Positions 17,534 to 25,921 of a stretch of DNA of 64,000 nucleotides are shown piece after piece. Location of the stretch: positions 1-64,000 of the forward strand of contig CBDUGP010000023.1 in NCBI GenBank assembly GCA_965366625.1. The letters are read 5' to 3'. This DNA comes from JAUIJL01 sp965366625 (GTDB taxonomy: Bacteria; Acidobacteriota; Thermoanaerobaculia; Multivoradales; J023). A model generated the notes under the pieces. It was not told where the DNA came from. It saw only the letters and a program-made list of their open reading frames with translations, and did not search any database. The position numbers and the translations under genes were made by a program. Numbering within the stretch: position 1 is the first letter of the stretch; the number at the start of each line of letters is the position of its first letter.

Positions 17534-19344
17534 GCCAGCGCGCGAGCTTGCGGCAGCCGAGAGCGTCCGTAGAGATCCACGGCCCGCCGGGTCTGACCGA
17601 GCTGTTGTGCCAAATGACCACCGCGCCAGCAGGCATTGGCTCCTGGATCTCCGTGGAGGCAAGCTTGTTCAAAAGCTTCTAGTGCGCGGGTCTTTGGCCC
17701 CGAATTCCCGAGCAGATTGGCCAGCTCAAGCCAGGCTTTAGCGTTTCTGGGGCAGTGTTTCAGACCCTGTCTAAGACTGAAAATCGTCCCAGGCACATCC
17801 GCTGGGTGAATCTGGGCTCGCCACCACCAGGCTTCGCAGTCGGTGGGGTGGACGGAGGTGGCGAGGCGTGCGAGTTCCGGATTGGCGGAAGGTCGGAGAA
17901 AGCGCAGCAGAGCGACTCGGCTCTCCGTGAGATAGATCAACCGGCGCCAAGCTTCGTCCCGCGCTTCGGCTGCGTCCACGCGTTCGAAGAGCAAACCCGC
18001 CAGCCACAAATCTCCAGGCGAAGGTCGGCCGGAGGATAGATCTTCGGCGACCGCTCGATCCGCTTGGGAATCTTCGTCGAAGAGGGCTCGGACAGCGGAT
18101 CGATGTCGAAGATCGCCGGGCCCCAACGTCAGCAGAAGGATTGAGATCCCGAGCAACGGCAGGCCGACCTTGCGACCCGAGAACCGAAGGTGTTTTTCGT
18201 GCCTGGCCCGACCGGTTTCGGCAGAGGTTTCAGCAGAGGTTTCAGCACCCGTTGCACCGGCGCAAAAGGGTGTCGCTGCCGAGAGCGCCAGCAGGGTCCA
18301 GATCCCGAAGCTCGATAGGTGGGCGGGCGGTAGGCAGTCGGTTAGGCCAAAGACGCCGAATCCCAGCCAGGCGCCGAGGATCGCAGCCGGCTCCGGGGCA
18401 GGGGCGGATGGGTGGACCGAGCCCCATCGGGCTGACAGAAGGGCGGCCGGCCGTCGGCAACAGATCAGGCATAGGGCGAGCCAAGATCCGAGACCCAGCC
18501 ATCCCAACTCCAAACCGAATTGCAGCACCTGTTGGTGAGCATGGCTCGGGTCGGGGATTTCACCCGGATAGAGTTCGGCCAAGACCTTGGGTGAAGATCC
18601 TAGGCCGATGCCGAAGGGCAGATCGGACCCAGCGATCAGGCTTCGCCACCAAATCGCTGGACGCCCGGTCAACGCGGCTTCGAGGGTCGCCCCTTTGAGC
18701 TGATGCTCGAAGAGCAGAAAGTTCATGCTTCGGTGGGCTGCAGCGGGCATCAGCAGGGTCACGAGCAAGGCCGCAAATCCCAATTTGGAGACCGGACCTG
18801 CAAAGCTGCTGAGCGGGCGATTGGATCCCAAGACCCAGGTGGCGGCCATCGCCAGGCCTACGGCGAGCCAAGCTCCCCTCGAATGGAGCTGCCACAGCCG
18901 GCCCAGGCAGCAAAGGCTCAAAGCGGCAAAAAAACATCGCGCGCTCAAGCAGCTCGGCTTTCGAGCTTCGACGAGCCAAAGCGGCAGAAAGAGCACCAAG
19001 GCCCCAGCCATCTGGTTCTCACCCCAGTCCAAGACGGGTGTGGATCTCGATGAAAGGGAATTGAGCCAAGGAAGAAAAAGCGTCAGACACCCAACGAAAT
19101 GATGGGCCAACCAGGCCCGCGAGCCCGTCCGGGACGACCTGACCCAGGCGAAGGCCGCCCAGCCCAAGGGCCAGACCCAAATCTCTGCCCCCTGCTGTGA
19201 CAGGGGTGCGGGGGCGAGGGCGAACGTGACCCACAGACCAATTCCCACGGCGATCCACGCCATCAGCTCCTGGTCCACGGTCCAGAGCTTCCGTGAAAGC
19301 AGATCTGTCTGCGGCTGGGAAGGTGGGGTCGGCGGTCGGATCAT
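17497..19344 (-). CDS. second O-antigen ligase/Wzy-like membrane protein with TPR tail
   Basis: This 615-residue protein has about ten hydrophobic helices between 28 and 430. The family loop SDLPFGIGLGSSPKVLAELY is followed by PDPSHAHQQVLQFGLELGWLG, with the conserved HAH and Glu. The TPR-like C-terminal half (430-600) includes GTIFSLRQGLKHCPRNAKAW. The linker carries AETSAETSAETG, encoded by two 12-bp repeats (18221-18244), the same ETS-type expansion as in the CRTAC1 gene. Its 3' end overlaps the dehydrogenase gene tail-to-tail by 37 bp. Having two ligases or polymerases suggests two glycans, or separate polymerase and ligase steps. Confidence 0.8.
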   Translation of the reverse strand: MIRPPTPPSQPQTDLLSRKLWTVDQELMAWIAVGIGLWVTFALAPAPLSQQGAEIWVWPLGWAAFAWVRSSRTGSRAWLAHHFVGCLTLFLPWLNSLSSRSTPVLDWGENQMAGALVLFLPLWLVEARKPSCLSARCFFAALSLCCLGRLWQLHSRGAWLAVGLAMAATWVLGSNRPLSSFAGPVSKLGFAALLVTLLMPAAAHRSMNFLLFEHQLKGATLEAALTGRPAIWWRSLIAGSDLPFGIGLGSSPKVLAELYPGEIPDPSHAHQQVLQFGLELGWLGLGSWLALCLICCRRPAALLSARWGSVHPSAPAPEPAAILGAWLGFGVFGLTDCLPPAHLSSFGIWTLLALSAATPFCAGATGAETSAETSAETGRARHEKHLRFSGRKVGLPLLGISILLLTLGPGDLRHRSAVRALFDEDSQADRAVAEDLSSGRPSPGDLWLAGLLFERVDAAEARDEAWRRLIYLTESRVALLRFLRPSANPELARLATSVHPTDCEAWWWRAQIHPADVPGTIFSLRQGLKHCPRNAKAWLELANLLGNSGPKTRALEAFEQACLHGDPGANACWRGGHLAQQLGQTRRAVDLYGRSRLPQARALAYALTTRGSDCR

Positions 19345-19446
19345 TGTCTCAACTAGGGCCTAGAGGGCTGGGAAGGTAGCTCAAGAGCGGCTACAATCGA
19401 CTTTCCATGGTGATTCACCATGGGGTAATCAAGGGAGATTCGTGTC

Positions 19447-20064
19447 ATGAGTATAGGTGTTATTGGTCGGTGGGTCGGCTTGATCGGCTGGCTGGCTATT
19501 TGGCTCGGGGCCGGCTCGGCCTGGGCAAGTGACGGGACCAAGAGCTTGGGTTTTTTTGAGTCGAGACGGGTCGTGAAACAGGCGAATCAGGCTCTTGAAG
19601 CCGGCCGCCACGACCAGGCCCTCGAACTCTACAGTCAGCTGATCGAAGGTTTAGACAAGTCGGATGATAGGCGGGCCGAAGCCTATTACCGCTCGGCGTT
19701 GGCGGCTGTGGCCAAGAGTCCAGCGGATTTGGATCTGGCCCGAAACCATCTCGCCGAGGTACCGAAGACCTTTAGAGGTCAGAGCGGATCTGAAGTTAAA
19801 GCCTTGCGTGCCTTGCTGGCGCAAGTCGAATCGGTCACCGCCGCCAAGCAAGAGGTCCAGCACGCCTTGAAGCAGGAAAAGGTGACCCAGGCAGAAACCG
19901 CCGACGAGCTGGCGGAGGCTACGGTGGCGGAGAGTGATTTGCAAAAGCTCCAGAAGCAGAATGCTCGGTTGCGCCACGAGCTGGAGCAAACTCGAGCTGA
20001 GCTGGCGCGCAGGGAAGAGGCCCTGGCCAAGCTGAAGGCAGTTGTGGTCGGGGGAGGCGGCTGA
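19447..20064 (+). CDS. exported TPR/coiled-coil protein
   Basis: This 205-residue protein has a signal peptide (about 8-28, GLIGWLAIWLGAGSAWA). Two TPR-like helical hairpins follow (QANQALEAGRHDQALELYSQLIEG, AEAYYRSALAAVAKSPADLDLA), then a long C-terminal coiled coil (140-197, QKLQKQNARLRHELEQTRAELARREEALAKL). No enzymatic motif. It is probably a periplasmic or lipid-free envelope scaffold. It converges with the response regulator gene 7 bp away. Confidence 0.8.
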   Translation: MSIGVIGRWVGLIGWLAIWLGAGSAWASDGTKSLGFFESRRVVKQANQALEAGRHDQALELYSQLIEGLDKSDDRRAEAYYRSALAAVAKSPADLDLARNHLAEVPKTFRGQSGSEVKALRALLAQVESVTAAKQEVQHALKQEKVTQAETADELAEATVAESDLQKLQKQNARLRHELEQTRAELARREEALAKLKAVVVGGGG

Positions 20065-20071
20065 GGTGCGA

Positions 20072-20470
20072 TCAGGAGGCGGAAGATTTGAGCAAGGCCT
20101 CGATCTTGCGCAGGAGTCGAGGTAGCTCCACGGGTTTGGTGTCGTATTCGTCACAACCCGCGTCCAGTGCTTTTTGACGATCCTCGGACATGGCGTGGGC
20201 CGTGAGCGCGATGATCGGAATGTGGCGGGTTGCGGAGTCCGCCTTCAGCCTGCGTGTCGCTTCCCAGCCGTCGATTCCGGGCAAGCTCATGTCCATGAGC
20301 ACAAGCAGCGGGCGCAACCGGCGGGTCAGGTCGATACCCTCCTGGCCATCGACCGCCAGGGAAATACGGTAGCCCTTGCGTCGCAATCGCCGGGACAACA
20401 TGTCGGCATTCATTTCGTTGTCCTCAACAAGCAATAAGTGCTTGTCGGTCTGCTGGTCGTCGGGGGCCAT
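20072..20470 (-). CDS. single-domain response regulator
   Basis: This 132-residue CheY/DivK-type receiver has acidic pocket residues Glu16-Asp17, phospho-acceptor Asp60 (LLVLMDMSLPG), Thr in IIALTAHAM and Lys in YDTKPVE. There is no output domain, so it must act by protein contact or as a phosphotransfer intermediate. A longer frame exists upstream (to 20626) but overlaps the histidine kinase. The ATG at 20470 begins just before the receiver fold. It is the third gene of the receiver-kinase / histidine-kinase operon. Its receiver closely resembles that of the first gene (NEMNADMLSRRLRRKGY versus NEENRDMLSRRLKRRGY), which suggests duplication within the pathway. Confidence 0.88.
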   Translation of the reverse strand: MAPDDQQTDKHLLLVEDNEMNADMLSRRLRRKGYRISLAVDGQEGIDLTRRLRPLLVLMDMSLPGIDGWEATRRLKADSATRHIPIIALTAHAMSEDRQKALDAGCDEYDTKPVELPRLLRKIEALLKSSAS

Positions 20471-20501
20471 AAACTGAGATTCCTCTAAGCCGGTGGTTGG
20501 C

Positions 20502-22202
20502 TCAGCTCGGCATAACCTCGGGCTGGGCAGCAGGTGAGCGGGTATCTTGGCCGTCTGGAGCGGGCCGTAGGGCTTCCTCGGTAGGAGCTTCCGGTGCGTC
20601 GTCGACCACGGCGGGCAGCTCGACAATGAAGGTGCTACCTTCGTCGGGTCGGCTTTCGGCCCGGATGTCCCCGCCCATCAGCTGGCAGAACTTCTTACAA
20701 ATCGACAGGCCAAGGCCGGTACCGCCGAATTTCCGGGTGGTCGAGGCGTCGGCTTGGGTGAATTCGTCGAAAACCTTGGCCAGCTGCTCGTCCGTCATGC
20801 CGATTCCAGTGTCACTGACCTCAAAAAAGAATCGATCGGCCTTGCCCCTTCGGGCCTGTCGGCGGCAACGCAGGGTGATCGTGCCTTCGGAAGTAAATTT
20901 GCAAGCATTGGACAGCAGGTTGAATAAGGTCTGCCGAACCTTGGTTTCGTCGGCCACTAAGGTGCCTAATCCGTCTGCCAGATCGATTTCGAATTGATTT
21001 CGATTCTTGGTGACCAGGGGCTCGATGGTAGAGGCTACGTCGTCCACTAGATTCTGGACTTGGATTTCCTCCAAAAAGAGGGTCATCTTGCCGGCTTCAA
21101 TTTTTGACAAATCGAGAATGTCGTTGATCAATGCCAGTAAATGCTTGCCCGCCGCCAGGATTTTGGTCAGATCCGGAATGAGATCTTCTCGGCCGTCATC
21201 CTCAGCATCTTCCACCAACATTTCACCGTAGCCGATGATGGCGTTCATGGGCGTGCGTAGCTCGTGGCTCATGTTGGCCAAAAAAGTGCTCTTGGCGCGA
21301 TTGGCGCTTTCCGCTGCCAGCCGGGCTTGTTCTTCACGTTCTCGAGCGACCTTCAGGCGCTCGGACATGTGGTTGAAGGCGGATCCGAGCTGAGCTAGCT
21401 CATCTTGGCTCTTGACTGGAATCTGGTGTTCCAGGTCGCCCTCCCCGATTTTCCTCGCACCGATTTCTATCGCTTTGAGGCTACGAGCAAGGTAGGTGGA
21501 GACCGAGATAGCGACTGCCATGGAAACCAAGATGGAGATGCCGAAAATCCAAAAGGTCGTATTGCGGGTGACTTCGCTGACCTCGAAGAAGCGCTCTGTA
21601 GCAGCCTGAACCCGAATCTGCTCTTCGACTTGGAGACTCTTCACCAAGCCGAGAGCTTCCTTGGCCAGGTCGTCGACCGAGGCGAGATCGAAGCTTTCGG
21701 GCTCGGGTGGCGGATCGACCACTCCGACGGAATCTCGGGGACTCTCCGGTGATAGAGAAGGTGATGGAGAACTGGTGTCCTCGGTCGTAAGTTCCGTTCC
21801 GGCCAAACCGCGGTAAAAGAGTTCCCATTGTTTCCCGAGTTCGCCATATACCGACTCCAGATGAAGCGCTTTGTTCGACGCTTCGCTGCCGTCTGCCAGT
21901 GCGCGTAAATTCTGGGTGGATTTGGCGGTGGATCGTACGCGCGCGATCATGCCGTCGAGTTCGGTTTTGTCGAACTCCGTTTGATCGTCGATCGCGAAGG
22001 TGCTCATCAGCGCCACTTCCTGGCGCCGATCTAGGATGTCTCGCTCTAAGTCGACGGCCAAGACTTGACGTTGTCGAGTTTTTTGCAGCTCTTGGAACGA
22101 TTGTGTCCGCTGTTTGTCGCTCCAGAAGTTGACCGCTAAGTTAATGGCAAAGAGGGTCAAGATCGCAACGAAAGAAAAGGTTAGGCGCTGGCGGATGCTC
22201 AT
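20502..22202 (-). CDS. membrane sensor histidine kinase (HAMP-HisKA-HATPase)
   Basis: This 566-residue kinase has TM1 at about 8-27, a periplasmic helical sensor (28-216) with a Ser/Pro-rich insertion (143-170), TM2 at about 217-239, and a HAMP domain (240-295). The dimerisation box MSHELRTPMNAIIGYGE carries phospho-acceptor His313. The ATPase domain has N box Asn432 (NLLSNACKF), G1 DTGIG (464-468) and G2 GTGLGLS (494-500). There is no fused receiver, so phosphate goes to the adjacent receivers. Gene spacing of 6 bp to the upstream kinase gene indicates one transcript. The four-helix-like sensor suggests a CHASE3 or 4HB_MCP-type input; the ligand is unknown. Confidence 0.92.
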   Translation of the reverse strand: MSIRQRLTFSFVAILTLFAINLAVNFWSDKQRTQSFQELQKTRQRQVLAVDLERDILDRRQEVALMSTFAIDDQTEFDKTELDGMIARVRSTAKSTQNLRALADGSEASNKALHLESVYGELGKQWELFYRGLAGTELTTEDTSSPSPSLSPESPRDSVGVVDPPPEPESFDLASVDDLAKEALGLVKSLQVEEQIRVQAATERFFEVSEVTRNTTFWIFGISILVSMAVAISVSTYLARSLKAIEIGARKIGEGDLEHQIPVKSQDELAQLGSAFNHMSERLKVAREREEQARLAAESANRAKSTFLANMSHELRTPMNAIIGYGEMLVEDAEDDGREDLIPDLTKILAAGKHLLALINDILDLSKIEAGKMTLFLEEIQVQNLVDDVASTIEPLVTKNRNQFEIDLADGLGTLVADETKVRQTLFNLLSNACKFTSEGTITLRCRRQARRGKADRFFFEVSDTGIGMTDEQLAKVFDEFTQADASTTRKFGGTGLGLSICKKFCQLMGGDIRAESRPDEGSTFIVELPAVVDDAPEAPTEEALRPAPDGQDTRSPAAQPEVMPS

Positions 22203-22208
22203 GGGCGG

Positions 22209-23675
22209 CTAGTTCCCCGAGTTGCGGAATCGATCCAGCAAACGATGAAAGATCCCTTGGCCGGTCAAAGGGGTCTCCAAACGATGGGTCGGACCTTCCA
22301 GATCGTCGGCTCTGTGCTCGTGACCGGTCGCAGCCGCCACAGCTGCGGGCGAAAGCTCGGGTAGCTCTTCCAGCAGGTTCTCGATACGTTCGGCGAGCTG
22401 AGCGGCGGTGGGCCGTTTACCGGGTTTTTTCTCCAGGCAGGCCATCACCAGATTCTCGATGGACTTGGGTAGCTCGGGCACGATCGACCTCAGTTTCGGG
22501 GGTGTGTCGTTGACGTGCATCATGAGCAATGCCACCGGATCGTCCTTGTTGGGTTTGAAAGGCAGCTCACCCGACAACATCTGAAATGCCATGACGCCGA
22601 GGCTGTAAATATCCGAGGGGCCGCCGTAGGGCTGGTTTTGAAGGCGCTCTGGAGCAACGTAGGCCGGGGTGCCGAGGACATAACCGTCGGCGGTGAGATT
22701 TTGCTGGTTGATGCGATCTCCCGCCAACTTGGCGATACCGAAATCAACCACCTTGATCACCTCACCCTTCGGGGTGTCTTGGAGAAAGATGTTTTCGGGT
22801 TTGATATCCCGATGCACCAAACCCATGGCGTGGGCTTCGGCCAGAACGAGACAGACCGGCTGAATGATCTCGAGGGCCCGACGGGGCCATAACAAGCGAG
22901 TTCTGGAGAGTTCTTTGGACAGCGGCTCGCCGGAGAGCAGCTCCATGGCGAGGTATGCGGTTCCCGCTTCGGTGGTACCGAAGTCGTAAACTGTGACCGC
23001 ATTCGGGTGTTTGACTTTGACGGTCGCTCGCCCTTCGGAGCGAAATCTCGCGAGCGCTTCCTCTCCCTCCGCAGCCTGGGTCGAAAGAAATTTAACCGCC
23101 ACCGGCATGTCGAGCTCAATGTGATGGGCTTGGTACACAGTTCCGAAGTTTCCGCGCCCGACCACTTGCTCGAGCCGATATTTGTTGTCGATCACGCTTC
23201 CCGGCCCCAAGGGGCCACTGTCGGTGCCGGGTGAGCCTGCCGCCGCGGTTTTGGTCGCTCGGGCTCGATCAAGACCTCGGAGTTCTTTCATCACCCGGGC
23301 GGTGACCACCGCAAAATCGATCGGTTTGGTGACGTAGTCGTTGGCTCCCAAATCGAGAGCTTCCACCATGTCGTGACTGCCGTCTTTGGCAGTGGCCATG
23401 ATGATCGGTAGTTCATCCTGGGCAAATCGGCTGCGAACCCTGCGCAGGACCTCGATGCCGTCCATGCCGGGCATCATGATGTCGAGCAAGATGAGGTCCA
23501 GGGCCACGGTGTCGAGGAGCTTCAGAGCTTCCTCACCGCTTTCAGCGGAAAGCACTCGATATCCACGCCGCTTGAGGCGGCGCGAAAGCATGTCTCGATT
23601 TTCTTCGTTGTCGTCGACAACCAACAGAGTGTGGGTTTCGTCGGCCAAGGAACTCTCCGTAGGCGAATCGAACAA
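22209..23675 (-). CDS. receiver domain fused to Ser/Thr protein kinase
   Basis: This 488-residue cytoplasmic protein has an N-terminal receiver (about 15-130, Asp65 in LILLDIMMPG, Lys in YVTKPIDF) followed by a Hanks-type kinase (about 155-435). The kinase has the Gly loop VGRGNFGTVY, VAVKFLS, catalytic HRDIKPENIF, VDFGIAKL and GTPAYVAPERL. There is no transmembrane segment. Aspartyl phosphorylation by the downstream histidine kinase could gate the Ser/Thr kinase, linking the two phospho-systems; this is inference from the fusion and the operon. It is the first gene of the three-gene unit. Confidence 0.93.
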   Translation of the reverse strand: MFDSPTESSLADETHTLLVVDDNEENRDMLSRRLKRRGYRVLSAESGEEALKLLDTVALDLILLDIMMPGMDGIEVLRRVRSRFAQDELPIIMATAKDGSHDMVEALDLGANDYVTKPIDFAVVTARVMKELRGLDRARATKTAAAGSPGTDSGPLGPGSVIDNKYRLEQVVGRGNFGTVYQAHHIELDMPVAVKFLSTQAAEGEEALARFRSEGRATVKVKHPNAVTVYDFGTTEAGTAYLAMELLSGEPLSKELSRTRLLWPRRALEIIQPVCLVLAEAHAMGLVHRDIKPENIFLQDTPKGEVIKVVDFGIAKLAGDRINQQNLTADGYVLGTPAYVAPERLQNQPYGGPSDIYSLGVMAFQMLSGELPFKPNKDDPVALLMMHVNDTPPKLRSIVPELPKSIENLVMACLEKKPGKRPTAAQLAERIENLLEELPELSPAAVAAATGHEHRADDLEGPTHRLETPLTGQGIFHRLLDRFRNSGN

Positions 23676-23773
23676 GGACTAATCGGCAAAGGCTGATTGT
23701 ATGGGGTTTGAGTGGCGGGCGCGAGTCGCACGCCCCGATCCGAAAGAGCCGGCCTTGGAATAAAGGTCTGAAG

Positions 23774-24418
23774 CTAGTGGTGACGACCGACCGCCGGGCC
23801 GGATTGAACCCCTTGGAGGGCCAGCCGTGAGAGGTGGTCGGCGATCCGTTGAAAATCGGATTCGTCTCGGGGGCCGTCGTACCATCTCACGGTCCAATGC
23901 ACCATGCCGATGAGACTTTGGGCGGCGATCATGGCATCGACGGGATACTCGTCAGCGCTGCCCGGTTTGCCTTGGCATTCCTGGAGATCCTGAATGGTGT
24001 CCCGCAAGGCTTGGGTATACGCCAGTTTGCGCGCGGCGACTTTCTCGCGATGCTCGCTGCTCAGGTGATTTTCCTCGTCGACCAATAGAGTCATGGCGCT
24101 GGGATCCCGAAGCACTACTTTAAGGTGGCCCGAAACCATCATTCTCAGACGCTCCACTGGATCCGTGGTCGAATTCGGCCCGTTGGAAACTTCGTTGTCC
24201 AACAGGTCCATGGCAAAGCTCATGATCGCGAAGAGCAGCGCCTTCTTGCCTTTGATGTAGTAGTAAAGCCCGCCTTTCGTCAGGTCGACGGCTTCGGCAA
24301 TGTCGCCCATGGAAGTCGAGTTGAAGCCCTTGCGGAAGATGACCTCCGCCGCCTTGCGGTAAAGGTCGACCGCGCGGTAGTCGTCACTGACCGTGGGAGG
24401 TTTCTGAAAAGTCGACAT
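23774..24418 (-). CDS. TetR-family transcriptional regulator
   Basis: This 214-residue one-component repressor has an N-terminal HTH (about 18-65: AAEVIFRKGFNSTSMGDIAE, then LTKGGLYYYIKGKKALLFAI) and an all-helical ligand-binding part. The HTH and the C-terminal half resemble KstR2/FadR-like TetR proteins that sense acyl-CoAs (family-level inference). It lies on the same strand just after the FabH-like and ThDP-enzyme genes and probably controls them. A palindrome ACCGA-N4-TCGGT at 27986-27999, upstream of the ThDP gene, is a candidate operator. Confidence 0.88.
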   Translation of the reverse strand: MSTFQKPPTVSDDYRAVDLYRKAAEVIFRKGFNSTSMGDIAEAVDLTKGGLYYYIKGKKALLFAIMSFAMDLLDNEVSNGPNSTTDPVERLRMMVSGHLKVVLRDPSAMTLLVDEENHLSSEHREKVAARKLAYTQALRDTIQDLQECQGKPGSADEYPVDAMIAAQSLIGMVHWTVRWYDGPRDESDFQRIADHLSRLALQGVQSGPAVGRHH

Positions 24419-24551
24419 GGCTTAGAGCACTAGCTCCGATTGCACTTGGGGGGGCACGTTTGAGGGCAGGTCCGAAGGCACCTCGGGATTCGAAAACGCG
24501 CAGCTTCAGATTCGCGGTTGCAGCGAATCCACGCGAATTGTAATCCGGCAA

Positions 24552-25799
24552 TCAAGCGACGGCTTCTTTGCTGTCGTTCGGTCCTTCGGGAGTCGAGGGG
24601 TCGGGAGTCGAGGCGTCGGGGGTGGAGCGCTCGGCTTCGCCGGCGCTATTGGCGACCACGTCGTCGAGGGCCTGCGGGTAGTCCCGGGTCAGAGATTCGA
24701 AGTCTTCGAGCGAAGCGCCTTCGGGAATCGATCCCAAGGCGACGTCACCCCACCGGATGACCACCGCGGCGCAGCTCGAAACACTGCCGACGCTGTAAAG
24801 CAACACGTTGTCGCCGGGCTTGAGGTGCCAATGGGCGGCGTGGAAGAGGTTGGTGAACGTCAAACACGGACCGACGTTGTTGTAGATCGGATGCATGTTG
24901 ATGGTGCGGCTCTTGTCGATGCCCAAGGCGCGCGCGCAGAACGAGGCGTACCAGGCGAGTGGGGTGTTGAAGACCGCAAAGTCGATGTCTTTGATGCCTA
25001 GGCCCGCCCGATCCAATGCTTTCTCCGTGCAAGCTTTCAGGTTCGGCTCTGAAGTCTCCCGCAGCAGCTTTCCAGCGCTCTTGCCCGTGCGCATGCGGTG
25101 ATAGGCCTGGCCCTGATCGTTGATGTCCAAAATGTATTCCACCGCGCCGCAGGTATTGCCGGAATGGATGGAATGGGCGCCCAGGAAACCACGGTCCACC
25201 TCGACCTCACCCACCACGATAGCGGTGGCTGCGTCGCCGACCGTCCAAGAAATGGGGTCCGACTCCTCGGCTACCCGGGAATAGGTGCAAGAGGTCACCA
25301 CCAGGGCGCGTTTATATTGCCCGGCTTTGATCAAGTTGGCCGCGGTGATGAAGGCTAGATTTGCCGACGAGCAGGCGGATTCCATATTCCAGGCGGCACC
25401 TTCGAGACCAAGCTCGCGGGCCAGGAAAGCGGATCCGCCGATACCGTGGCAGTCTGGAAGAAAAGAAGTCAGCAACATCAGATCGATGTCTTTGGCCGTG
25501 ACGCCCGCGGCGTCCATGGCCTTGCGCGCGGCATCGGCCTCGAGTTCGAGGGAGGTGCCACCCTTGGGTAGCAATCGACGTTGGATAGCGCCGCGAAAAG
25601 GATCGCTGAGGAACGGCTCCATTTCGCGATTGAACGCGACCGAGCCCCCTTCGTCCCATTTCAAGGGCTTCTTCCACATCCAAATCCGGTTCTCGGCCTC
25701 CGCAACGAGCTGGGGTTGGCACCGACGCCAATGCTCATTGGTCACCACTCGATCTGGGACACTGACGGCAAGGGACTGCATGCCCACGTGGGTCGACAT
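24552..25799 (-). CDS. FabH-like (ketosynthase III) enzyme lacking the catalytic His
   Basis: This 415-residue thiolase-fold protein of the ketoacyl-ACP synthase III/OleA class has nucleophile Cys143 in ESACSSANLAF. The C-terminal region HPIYNNVGPCL has Asn308 in the position of the catalytic Asn, and LKPGDNVLLYSVGSVSS follows. In FabH the catalytic His lies 30 residues before that Asn. Here residue 278 is Asn (VFNTPLAWY where FabH has a VPHQANLRI-like segment), so the triad reads Cys-Asn-Asn by my alignment. The start at 25799 has a perfect ribosome site (AGGAAGGAGAT). It probably acts with the ThDP enzyme upstream on an acyl substrate. A Ser/Thr/Pro acidic tail (about 380-415) is extra. Confidence 0.8.
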   Translation of the reverse strand: MSTHVGMQSLAVSVPDRVVTNEHWRRCQPQLVAEAENRIWMWKKPLKWDEGGSVAFNREMEPFLSDPFRGAIQRRLLPKGGTSLELEADAARKAMDAAGVTAKDIDLMLLTSFLPDCHGIGGSAFLARELGLEGAAWNMESACSSANLAFITAANLIKAGQYKRALVVTSCTYSRVAEESDPISWTVGDAATAIVVGEVEVDRGFLGAHSIHSGNTCGAVEYILDINDQGQAYHRMRTGKSAGKLLRETSEPNLKACTEKALDRAGLGIKDIDFAVFNTPLAWYASFCARALGIDKSRTINMHPIYNNVGPCLTFTNLFHAAHWHLKPGDNVLLYSVGSVSSCAAVVIRWGDVALGSIPEGASLEDFESLTRDYPQALDDVVANSAGEAERSTPDASTPDPSTPEGPNDSKEAVA

Positions 25800-25921
25800 A
25801 GTAGGATCTCCTTCCTGCAAGAGAGAATGATAACAGCACATCGGCCGCCGGGGGGGGGGAAGCTGCCACGGGCTAGGGGTCGTGCGGGCGTCCAAGCCGC
25901 TGGGCGGCTAGGGTGGGTGAA

